Below, in pieces: positions 1-9,544 of a DNA stretch of 64,000 nucleotides. The notes under the pieces are model-generated. The model had not been told where the DNA came from. It saw nothing but the letters and a program-made list of their open reading frames with translations, and made no database searches. A program made the translations under genes and the position numbers. This DNA comes from Gymnopus androsaceus JB14. Taxonomy: Eukaryota > Basidiomycota > Agaricomycetes > Agaricales > Omphalotaceae. Location of the stretch: the NCBI GenBank assembly GCA_009733575.1, contig ML769471.1, forward strand, positions 124,001 to 188,000. Direction: 5' to 3'. Every line of letters starts with the position of its first letter. Positions within the stretch are counted from its first letter, which is position 1.

Positions 1-1
1 C

Positions 2-895
2 TTCAGCGGTGTCCAATACTATACCGGTCAGTGGTTCCCAATGGAGATCATTACCAGGAAGGCCAAGGAGCAGGTACGGAGGATTTCTGTTTTTTGCTCT
101 CCAAGCTGATTGAATACTTTGCCGGGTAGGGTTGCATCTGCGGCTGGGATCTCGCGCATGCAGTCGGAAATGTCCCGCTCTCGTTGCACGAATGGGATGT
201 TGATTTCGCCGTATGGTGCACATACAAATACCTTAACTCGGGTCCTGGAGGTATCGCGGGTATTTACGTCCATGAAAAATGGAACGATTCTATGAGACCG
301 AAGTAAGCTGGTTTCCTCCATTCTGATCAATGGTCTCCCGCTAATCGATCTATATCGCCTTGAAGGTATGCAGGTTGGTGGGGACACAACCCATCCACTC
401 GATTTACCATGCCACGCAAATTTTCTCCAATCGAAGGTGCAAGCGGTTATCAGCAGTCCTAACCCGAACATTCTGGCTCTTGCTTCTCTTCTTGGTTCTC
501 TTCAGACGTTCAAGAAGGCTGGTATGATGGCGCCCCTGAGAAAGCGATCTATCATGCTTACAGACTACTTGGAGAAACTGTTGTGGCAATCCAAGTATTT
601 CGTTCCTGTCGGAGACATTGAACCAAAATATCAACAAGGTCATGGAAAGCCTGGATTTACAATCATTACTCCTCATGATTCAAAGGACCGAGGGGCTCAG
701 TTATCGTTATTTTTTCTACCGATGGGAACAGGTGTTATGCAGAAGATTCTTGAATCTTTGCAAAGCCACGGTGTTATTGGGGACGAGAGACAGCCTGACG
801 TGATACGCCTGGCCCCGGTACATTTGTACAACAACGAGGCTGACTGCGAGACGGCAGTCAAGTTTTTAGAGATTGCTTTCGATGAACTTGTTTGA
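2..895 (+). CDS. BNA5: Kynureninase, C-terminal part (5' end outside window, frame broken)
   Basis: PLP enzyme that cleaves kynurenine or 3-hydroxykynurenine to (hydroxy)anthranilate and alanine in the cytosolic kynurenine/NAD pathway. Three exons are visible: 2..73, 130..302 and 366..895. Exon 2 carries the family block around [13 protein letters not shown], whose Lys binds PLP, then HEKW; exon 3 opens with YAGWWGH and ends with the family C-terminus [12 protein letters not shown]. The introns 74..129 and 303..365 are GT-AG and keep frame. The reading frame of exon 3 meets TAA at 460..462 after GYQQS; the family sequence ([11 protein letters not shown]) continues one base over, so there is one extra base near 454..460. 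Either a sequencing insertion or a recent lesion. The gene ends 49 bp from the end of the convergent kynurenine formamidase gene. Confidence 0.9.
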
Positions 896-944
896 ATTTT
901 TTTAAAGTATAGATCGAAGTACGTCGTTTGTATTATACATCTAC

Positions 945-1903
945 TTATACATCAGCTTTGATAAAATCTGTTACAATGCGCAGATAAGTCTTCCCACTAA
1001 GGATAGCATCGTGCCCTTCGTCCAATTCCTCCGAGTTGATCAGGACGTGTTGGCATGCATTTCCACCGTACAGAATCCTCAAATGAGTAAACATCCTTTG
1101 GCTTTGCAGCAGGTTGATCAGAGTATCACCTTTGGAGTGAATTATAAGCCATCGCATGGTGTTCTGGTTTCGCAAGGAGAGACCGGTAGCATTGAACGCC
1201 GAATAAGTTGGATCTCCGAATGCTGCTTTTATAAACCAGTCGATGTAGTCTGGAAAGTCTTTGACCAGCTGGTCGATGTCATAAATTCCCTCGGAGCTAG
1301 AATTTGTTAGAGGACATGGGAAATCAACTCCAAGCACGTACAGGATAATGCCCTGTACCGCATCCAGGATCATAGATGGGGGCGTAAGCGTCGGAGAAAT
1401 GGAGGAGGAGTCGAGCAGAATCGAGGCCAACATATGAGCACTGCAGCTGTGACCTATTAGGTAGATCTTCGAAGGATCAAAGACTCGAGGCAAAATAGAG
1501 CTATTCGACGTGATATACACGAGAAATTCGAGTATGTCTTGAGCATGATCAGGATGGCGTATATCGTTCGTCCCGGTAGAAAGACGGTAATTGGGAACAG
1601 CGACAGGAAATGTAGTCGCGGAGACTAGATTGCGAGCCAGAGCAGAGTGATCAAGCTACAAAGGCGTTCTAAACGCGTTCAGGGATCATTACAAGAATGT
1701 TTACCTTGTCCTCACTATATGCATTCGGAGAAATGAGGAAGAAAGCCATGTCAGTGTAAATGAAAAACTTGCCTACGCCAAGCACCCCCGTGTACAAAGC
1801 AGAGTAGAGGAAGCGCTGAATAGTTCTGGTAGTAGAGGTCGAATTCACGAAGTGAATCGCGTTGAGGACCGTGATGATAAGCGATATCTCGGAGCTCATT
1901 CAT
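945..1903 (-). CDS. BNA7: Kynurenine formamidase (alpha/beta hydrolase)
   Basis: Hydrolyses N-formylkynurenine to kynurenine, two steps before kynureninase. I read exons 1903..1773, 1714..1705 and 1655..945, giving 852 nt and 283 residues. Splicing joins the oxyanion motif HGGAWRSEDK, which is split across the first two exons. NYRLS and HPDHAQDIL follow, then the nucleophile motif GHSCSAH, the acid in HSKGDTLINL and the catalytic His in EGHDAIL. The first intron begins GCAAGT (a GC-AG intron) and exon 2 is only 10 nt; using the nearby GT instead brings in an immediate TGA. The third exon is open upstream of its first Met, which supports the splice. No frame breaks. The formamidase assignment over other alpha/beta hydrolases rests on HGGAW, the triad motifs and the neighbouring kynureninase. 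Confidence 0.88.
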
Positions 1904-2336
1904 AGTGGAGGGGACAAGTCCTAGTGAGGTAGTAGATCTTTAGAAGAGGTATAAGGTAAGGAAGGGTTTGGCTGGGACTTGGTCTCGCGGGGGCGGGCAA
2001 GCCGCAAAGCCTTGACCTATGTATGTCGCTCTGTGAGAACCTATAATCCGGGCCTTCAATGCCTAAAGGCCCGGATTACTATGAGCGCTTCGTAATCATG
2101 AAGTCACCACGACCCACGGAGCCTGGAACTATGACGTACGTAGGATCCGCAAGGCAAGCGGGCGGAGTACAAAAGGCTTAGGCTGCGTCTTTCCAAACTC
2201 ACCCACTACATCCACGAATCCCATCATCTCCTTTTTCAAATAATCAAGGATCTAAGTAGTAAGTACTGGTCAATTGATACTCCTGCAGAACTTTAACTAA
2301 CTTGGCGTTTAGACACTCCATTCTCAAACTAGAAAC
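1904..2336. other. Divergent intergenic region with a hairpin
   Basis: Shared upstream DNA of the formamidase (minus) and Pmp3-like (plus) genes. It contains a perfect 13-bp inverted repeat at 2045..2057 and 2067..2079. I see no coding signal. Confidence 0.6.
2045..2079. repeat. Perfect 13-bp inverted repeat, 9-nt loop
   Basis: TAATCCGGGCCTT at 2045..2057 is exactly reverse-complemented at 2067..2079. It could be a dyad regulatory site or the core of a degenerate hairpin element; it lies about 260 bp upstream of the Pmp3-like start codon. Confidence 0.75.
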
Positions 2337-2685
2337 ATGGCTTTCACCGCTTCAGATATCTGCAAGGTGTGTAGCTTTCATAATTTCCTAAAACAACATT
2401 CTCAACTGACGACCATTCCGTACATAGATCCTCGTTGCCATTTTCCTCCCACCTTTGGGTGTTTTCTTAGAACGAGGCTGCGGTGCTGACTTCGTGCGTC
2501 GTCACTTTTTCATTTCACTTTTTTTTTCCCCCATTCTAAACATTTTTCATAGTTAATCAACATCCTACTCACCATTCTCGGATGGGTCCCAGGAGTCATT
2601 CATGGTATGTCCCCAACTTTCATCAACAGCATATATCCATTCGCTGACACTTCCTCCAGCTCTGTACATCATTCTAAAGTACTGA
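2337..2685 (+). CDS. PMP3: Pmp3/RCI2-type plasma membrane proteolipid
   Basis: A 57-residue two-helix membrane peptide of the UPF0057/Pmp3 family, which influences membrane potential and salt and cation tolerance in yeasts and plants. Exons are 2337..2366, 2428..2493, 2553..2604 and 2660..2685 (174 nt). The protein begins MAFTASDICK; helix 1 is ILVAIFLPPLGVFLERGC, followed by GADFLINILLTILGWVPG with the family's typical PPLGVF...GC and GW.PG.IHA features, ending in YIILKY. All three introns are GT-AG. It is too short and too spliced to appear as a long open frame. Frame is intact. Confidence 0.95.
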
Positions 2686-2890
2686 GATACTACTCTTCTC
2701 GTTTACGTCTCTGTCATGACTGCTATCGACGGACTTTTGAAGGAACTCTTTAATTACACGTACTTCGATACCTTCTATTGTATTCATAAGTAATGTCCAA
2801 ACATGCATGTTTTACTCGCTATTCCCAGAGTCTTCCTCGTCACTGTCTTCATCTTCATCTTCATCATCGTCATCGTCATCCTCTTCATCA

Positions 2891-5622
2891 CTATCGCCTT
2901 CCTCGCCTTCCTCGTCTTCCCCATCTCCCATCCTCCGACTCGCCGTCGTCAGAGTCATCTTCTTCGTCCTGCTCGTCAAACTGCTGTATCATACGTGACC
3001 CAACGGCCCAGCATTTCTTCATGTTTTCTGTCCGAAGAGTGCCCGCTGGCAAACCCAGGCCTTGTGATGTCGGGGACCCGTGCCATTCTCGAATATCGTT
3101 TTCTTCCACAATATCATCCTGATATAATGCGGCTAAAATTTGACCAAAGAGAAGGAGCCGTTCCGATGACGCGCAGTGAGCCTAGAATAGGATATGAGAA
3201 ACATCTAAAGGAGAGGAGATAACCTCGAGGTTCACCTGCAACACGGAAATCGTTTCGACCGCGTCAATTCCGCCAATTTTATTGATGAGAGGTCCCCAGC
3301 GGGTGATAACATTCGCAATCTCCTGGCGCTGAGGAACGCCACCACCTTCTATGATCTTGATTTGGTCAACGATAGCAGATACCACTGCTTCCCGAACGCG
3401 AGAAAGAGGAACGTTGCTTGCCATCCGAAGCGTTTTCAGCTCGACGGATGCATTGTCGAGCGAATGACCTTCTGCAAATGCACGTTCTAGAGATAATTTG
3501 ACTTCTCTTTGGAATTCAGCCGTCGCATCGGAAGAAGAGCCACCTGGAGCATCCAGAGATAAAGAAGTCGCTGACGAAGTAGGTAATGTTCCGAGGTGCG
3601 TATCAAGCTCGCTGTCTTCATCCGAAGAATCACTAGCTTCGTCTGAGGATTCAGAACCCGAATCTGAGAATGCCAAGTCGGAGGCGCTGTCACCTGGTAT
3701 TGTTCAGAGGAGAAAATGCGGTTAGAATAAAGTACCAACCTAACCGCATAAAACGTTGATTTTTGAAATTCTCGACATTATCTTCGTCTTCATCCTCGTC
3801 AGGTGCGCTTGGCGGCCAGAAGATAGCATTTGAGGCACTTCCTAGGTCAATTGCAATTGACTCCTGACCTAGCGAATTTATCAATTGGTGTGTCGGAAAT
3901 AATACCTGAAAGGTCTTACTAGCTTCTACCTCTTCCTCTTCAGAGTCTGTGTACTCGTCTTCGTCACCGTCTTCATCTCCTGCAGGATCGCGTTTTCGTG
4001 ATAGTCTTCCAAAAGCCTCCAAGTGTACATTGGGACCTATTACCACGTCGTCGCCGATGAGAGAGCCCTTGTCTACTCGAGTATTCTCCTTGATATCCAC
4101 ACCTGATCCTATGATACTACGTTCAATCACACAACCAGGACCAATCATTGTATCGTCGAAAATGTACGAATTGTCGATAATCGCTCCAGCTCCAATAAAA
4201 CAATTTTGTCCAATAACGGATGCGATTATTTGCGCGTTATCAGAGATTTCCGTAGAAGACCCAATGAGGCACTTGTTTCCGACCGTACTGGTTCTATCCA
4301 ATTGATATGTTGTGTGTTAGATTGATTACTAGTTTGGAGATGCTGGATCATACCGAGCGAGAATAACAGTTCCGTCCTTGTCGATGTATTTGTTGCCTCT
4401 TCTGTGTTCATACAAATGCCCCGCTGGATGGTTGTTATCGGGAACTAGCGGGAAAGTCCAGCGCGACAGAATATCTTTACTGAAATATGAGGTTAATTGA
4501 CTGTATATTTGACAGGCCATTTAAGTAGTTACCTGATTGCTTCGTAGCTTTTTGTATCCTGTACACGAGCAGCGTATCCTTCCTTTGCGACATAGCAATA
4601 GATATTTTTCATGAGCAAGTCCGAGGTAAGAACTCCGTGAACAAAATCACGGCGGATATCGAGGTAATCAAAATTATCCTGGAATAATGAAGGAACCTGG
4701 TTACAAATGTATCAGTTGAGCTGGGAAGGGAAATATAATGAATCGAACAGAACCTCTACTGAACATATATCGATTGAGCAGTCGATGAAATCGTTGCGTA
4801 TTTCGACATCTGGATGATCTACGAGAACTTGGCGAGGAACGCTAGCAACGTCGGCCGGTGGGTAGCCCATTACAGGTTGGTAATGTAAACACTCTGAGGT
4901 CTCTGAGTCCAAGGCGAATATAGCAGATTCGGAACTTGATCTACGAGATAAGGTGTTAATTTTGTCAGAGATATTGGGACCAAAAGGCATACCTCGTCCG
5001 ATGCTTAGCTCCGCTTTCTTTGACCACCATCGTCATTATAGCGTCCTTATTGGTTTTCCTCCGCTCCTTGTGCACCTTGACGACTTCATCTATCCGTATG
5101 TTGCTTACAAGATCACCCATGACCAGGACAAAATCTCCCGTCACCAATCCTCGCGTGTATATATCACGCATAGCATCTCCTGGCGAGAATGTCTCTTTTG
5201 CAGTTAGGATGGGTACGATCTTGATTCCTGAGCCTGGCTTTGACCATCTTGATTCGCTGTGTAAAGTCGAGCAGTTTAGAAAAGGACAAGTTGGATGCGA
5301 TACGATAAGGTAACATACGCGATTTTTTCTTTGATCTGCTCTGGATGAGAGCGGCAGATAACAAATATCTCCTGTACGCCTGCAAGAGCAAGGCTTTCAA
5401 ACGTCCAATCCAGTAAAGGTGCATTACAGATCGGAAGAAGACACTGCAACGATTTTCAGTAACAGCGCTAGCACAACAGTTGTCGGTTTGTATTACTCGA
5501 GGTTTACGCGTCGTCAGTGGTCTGAATCGCTTGTTAAAACTGTCGGCCAATATTACAGCCTGTAGAACTTCGTCTTCGTTGCCAATTAGCTTTTCTTTAC
5601 CTGCGTTCGATTTTGGCGCCAT
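2891..5622 (-). CDS. GCD6: Translation initiation factor eIF2B epsilon subunit
   Basis: Catalytic subunit of the guanine-nucleotide exchange factor for eIF2. Starts MAPKSNAGKEK at 5622. The N-terminal nucleotidyltransferase-like domain (ILADSFNKRFRPLT, LDWTFESLA, GDFVLVMGDLVSN) is followed by left-handed beta-helix hexapeptide repeats (about 4300..4000, SVIGQNCFIGAGAIID), an acidic linker and a C-terminal W2 domain (WGPLINKIGG, ENMKKCWAVGSRMIQQF). It has many short introns, e.g. 5318..5257. The terminal frame ends at 2891 after a Gly/Arg run. One base over, the same DNA encodes a long Asp/Glu tail ending at 2812, which fits the acidic tail usual at this family's C-terminus, so an extra base near 2905..2930 is likely. 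Confidence 0.93.
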
Positions 5623-6085
5623 GGAAAGTCAGTAAGAAGGAAGTTATGACTCAATCGACTTGCTCAGACTTAGTATGACTCGAATTTTCAAACAGCAGTA
5701 TGATTCAAACAAAGAGCGGAGTGCAAAGGTCATTCTGTATAACAAAAATGATTACAAGAGAAAACCTAATGGCATGAAATCATGATCCGACAATGAAAGT
5801 AAGGGTATGTAATCAGACCAAGGAATAGAGTGAATTAGGCGAGTGGGATGAGGCTTGTCGTAAAAAGAGGTCATAACAGAGTAGAATGAACGCGACCACC
5901 AGATCCATGTGTAAGGTACAAATGAAAGAAAAGAAAAGACACATGTGCTCGAATAGACCAAACGTAGTCCAAGAGATGTGATGCTGGTAGAAGAGGGTAA
6001 AAGGATAGTAAAGATCAAGACGAAGCGATATATGGGATAAAACTCATAACGGTCATTGAACACGAGAAGGCAGGCCAATAAGCAT
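5623..6085. other. Intergenic, no gene seen
   Basis: Lies between the start of the eIF2B-epsilon gene and the stop of the next minus-strand gene. Open frames here are short and lack family resemblance; it probably holds the promoter of the former and 3' UTR of the latter. Confidence 0.5.
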
Positions 6086-7428
6086 TTATGCAGCAGCGGC
6101 GACAACAGGTGCAGCTTCAGGTGCTTCTGCGGGCTTGTCGGCAACAGGCTCCTCGGCCTTGACCTCAGCAGCGGGCGTCTCTTCGGCAACAGTCTCTGAT
6201 GCAGGGTTCTCGAGAGGAGCAACGGGAGCAGGCTCGTCAATCTTTGGTGGGTGCTCGTCGACCTTGGCAGGTGTGGAAACCTCAGCTTTGGGCTTGGGCT
6301 TGAAGAAGTCACCGACACGAGCGGAAAGACGGCGGCCAACTTTGGCGGCTTTAGCAGGTCTCTCCTCCTTTTTCTCCTCCTTCTGTGAATGCCAGTCAGT
6401 TACCCGGGACAATGCGACGAGCGAAAAAGTAAGTACCTTTTCTTCTTTGGGCTCTTCAGCAGGGGCAGCAGCCTCAACAGCAGGCTCAGTAGCAGCAGGG
6501 GCCTCACTAGACGAAACTCAGCACAGGCGTCAAGAACAGAAAGAAAAAAGCAAACAGTACGTTTCTTTGGCAGGCTCCTCGGTGGCAGCAGGTGTCTCCT
6601 CAACCTTGGCGGCCTCAACCACAGGGGTCTCAGCGACAGGAGCTTCAGCAGCAGGGGCAGCCTCTTCTTTGGCGGGCTCCTCAGTAGCAGCGGCAGCGGA
6701 CTAAATAAGAGTCGGTAAAGGCGCAATGAAAGAACAACGTATGAGACGTACCTCGGGCGCGACATCCTTCTTCTCCTCTTTCTTCTCCTCCTTCTTTTTC
6801 TCCTTCTTGGGGCTCTTGGCTGCCTTCACCTTCTTCTCGGCCTTGGACTTGTCACTCTTGAATGGAGCGAGAAGCTTGGCGAGAAGGTTGGGGCTCTTAG
6901 GGGCTTCCTCCTTCTTGGGAGCTTCTTCAGCCTACGAGAAGAGATGGAGATATTAGTCTCGTGACTGAAATAAAGAACTACTGCGACTCACGGGCTTGGC
7001 CTCATCATCCTTGGCCTCATCCTTGGCCACCTCTTTAGCGGGCTCCTCAGTAGTAGCAGGAGCAGCAGCGTCAGTGGTCTCGGCAGCAGGTGCAGCGGCG
7101 ACGGGCTCTTCAGCAGCGGCGGGAGCAGGGGTCTCCTATTTTCAGCAAAAGAGTTGAGACGACGAAAGCGAAGAAAGAGTAGAAGAAAAGCGCACTTCAA
7201 CCTTGGCTTCCTCCTTGGGAGCTTCCTGAAAACGCAAAATGAACAAAGAAGATAGTACAAAAAGCTAGAGATAAGAACGTACGGGAGTGGGTTCTTCGAC
7301 CTTGGGAGCCATCCTCGACTGGTGCAGATGTCAGTGTCAACGGCAAGTGCAGCAACCTCGGGGGTAGGCTCAGCAGGCTTGACCTCCTCAACGGGAGCAA
7401 CAGGGGCAACGGTCTCCGGGGCGGACAT
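6086..7428 (-). CDS. Ala/Pro/Glu/Lys-rich low-complexity protein
   Basis: Function not recognised. Starts MSAPETVAPVAPVEEVKP at 7428 and ends in a poly-Ala run at 6086. About seven small exons, each encoding the same kind of sequence (EEPAKE, AAPAAE, PKKEEAPK), are separated by short GT-AG introns with acceptors such as the one near 6720. A Lys-rich block near 6900..6780 (SPKKEKKKEEKKEEKK) and a short conserved-looking segment GRRLSARVGDFFKPK near 6350..6300 interrupt the repeats. No signal peptide or membrane helix. The composition suggests a disordered, highly charged protein, for example a stress or cytoskeletal linker, but no family can be assigned. Exon borders are approximate. Confidence 0.7.
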
Positions 7429-8056
7429 TATTGAAAATGAGCTGTGGAAGAATGAGAACTGAGAGCAAGTAGAGCGATAAAAGAGAAAATACTTGCAAGA
7501 AAGAGTATTAACTTGGGAGAGAGAGAGAGAGCGACTGCACGACCTACAACCCGACTTGGGGAGATGAAAAATGAAGGAAGGAAAAGGATGAATGGAAATT
7601 GCCGTGGCCGCCGCCTTTATACTGATGTTACCGTGACAAGTTACCGTGACATCTCACACCTCCTATTAAATCCTGACTCAAACTTGATAAATTCCTCAAG
7701 GTCCGCGCTATCGAACCATCTAGAATCAAGCTCTTCGAGCGCTCAAGCTGTTTGAATTCATACTACATAGTATTCTTTTTGTTCTTTCTTTCCTTTGCTC
7801 TGCACTCTCAGCCACTCTCCGACCGTTTTGAAAAAAAAACTACACAATTCATCAATCGGCCCATACTTATCTGGCTGTCATCTTGCCATTGGTCCATTGG
7901 CATTAGCCGTTTGATGGTACATGTACATGAGCCTCGAGGCTCCGCCATTGTTCTCAGTGGAGACTTTCGTCGTCATTGTACTCCAATGGCCCTTTTAAAA
8001 AGCAAGCCAAGGGCCTCTTTATCCTCAAGTTCCCCAAGTTTCTTTCACGACCCGCA
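7429..8056. other. Divergent promoter region with GA repeat
   Basis: Separates the minus-strand low-complexity gene from the plus-strand SUR7-like gene. Contains a (GA)n tract near 7516..7533. No coding signal. Confidence 0.5.
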
Positions 8057-9045
8057 ATGTTTACTACGATTATCACTCCTTCTCTGTTGTTCGTCGCGTT
8101 TCTTCTGTTGCTACTCGTTACCCTTTCAGTTCCGATCATCAAGACTATATACCTGTTCAACTTGTCAGCAAATGTATCAACTGTGCTTGAGAGCGCTTCT
8201 GGCAGCGTCAAATTTGGGGTCTTTGGCTACTGCACCTCGGGCATTGACGTTGGGTTAGTAATACTTTCTGGATGAGGTTGTGTCTGTCTTTCTTACAAAC
8301 GTATCCCTGTGCAGTGGAATCATATCGGACAGCGTGACCCCTGCAGAATGTTCCAAAGCGCACTTGGGCTATACATTTGATAGCACCGTCGCTTCCGCAT
8401 TGTAAGCCCTTTCAGCGTTTCAGTTGAAACTTGAATTTCCTGACTGATCATTTATTTCTATAGGCATCTCAACTCGAATGAACTCGTCAACATCATCAGC
8501 AAGACCACCACTGCTGCCCTTGTACTCCATCCGATCGGTCAGTAAATTTTTTTTCATTCTACATAGTTAGTACCTTTCGGAGTTAACCTATCAACATTTC
8601 ATTAGCTTGTGCTTTGACTTTTGTGACTTTCCTCGTATCTCTGTTCATGCTCCGCCGAGGCACCAATGGCACCGCTCGTCTACCGTCCTTATTGACGCTT
8701 GGCTTTGGAATGCTCGCCACCCTTCCTCACCACCATCGTATTCCTCATTGATGTTATTCTTGTTGCTGTTGTACGCAAGCATGTCAAAAATGATACTGAT
8801 GGCGATATCACACTCAACTGGGGTAACGCTGTATGTTTTCTCATCTCTCATGACGTGATTTTCCCCTCAACTTTCATCAGGTCTGGATGGCTCTAGGGGC
8901 CACTATCGCTCTATGGCTTGCGATGCTCGGTGCTTGTGGAGGTGTATGTGCGTGGGGATCACGAAACAGGTATGTGTATTCTATGTCCTCCCCTACATTG
9001 TCCTAATATGCTACTTTCAGAACCCGCAGGGCAGAGAAATATTGA
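8057..9045 (+). CDS. SUR7/PalI-family four-helix membrane protein (frame broken)
   Basis: Likely plasma-membrane protein of the SUR7/PalI (pH-response/eisosome) superfamily. Exons: 8057..8253, 8315..8401, 8464..8537, 8606..8830, 8881..8969 and 9021..9045. Helix 1 follows the start (LLFVAFLLLLLVTLSVPII). The extracellular loop has FGVFGYCTSG, the Gly-Cys loop motif of the family. Helices 2 to 4 lie in ACALTFVTFLVSLFML, TTIVFLIDVILVAVV and ALGATIALWLAMLG. It ends RTRRAEKY. The exons total 697 nt, one more than a multiple of three: within exon 4 the frame for LLTLGFGMLAT must slip one base near 8718..8722 to reach FLTTIVFLIDV. An inserted C in ACCCTTCC would explain it. Confidence 0.8.
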
Positions 9046-9544
9046 TCTATTCTGATCGATGACTAGTCCTATTGCCTCGGACATCTTCCTATCATGACTT
9101 TCACGGACCCTTGAAATGTATACCACTTTATTCAACCCAACTTGGGTTTGTTAATTAACCACTGTATCTTCACTGGCGATTCATTGTCGATTCCAACTAC
9201 CAATTAGCGCTCCTTGTATACCACCTTATACCCTTGTCTTTATTAACGAATGTATTATCATTTTGTTATCTTCAGCCAATCTTCAGCTGTCCGATTCGAA
9301 AATCCAATTTGAATCGCCAAGCGGTCATCTGTACTTATCGAACGAATAGATAGATAGGGTGGAAAGATCATGAAACACTTTGCCCTGCAGCGCTCCTGAA
9401 TAGCAGCAAAACTCATTGTGCTTGAAGGGGGCACCTCAGGCCTCCTAGGGATGTCACCGAGTTTCGTTTACTACTATTAGCATAGGATGTACAGAACCAA
9501 CATTCTTATCGTCGTCGATCATCCAAGCATTATATATACATCCT
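9046..9544. other. Convergent 3' intergenic region
   Basis: Lies between the ends of the SUR7-like and NOP2 genes. AT-rich; no open frame of interest. Probably two 3' UTRs. Confidence 0.5.

Noticed and set aside
1669..1899. Separate 76-residue minus-strand gene
   Set aside because: It is the frame shadow of exon 1 and intron 1 of kynurenine formamidase, which reads HGGAWR in the correct frame.
2807..3222. Three overlapping Ser/Pro/Leu-rich plus-strand open frames
   Set aside because: They are the antisense of the acidic eIF2B-epsilon tail; low-complexity GA/TC-rich DNA opens all frames.
5752..6339. Long minus-strand Leu/Arg/Ser-rich frame
   Set aside because: Out-of-frame shadow of the Ala/Pro-rich gene and its 3' UTR; no conserved motif.
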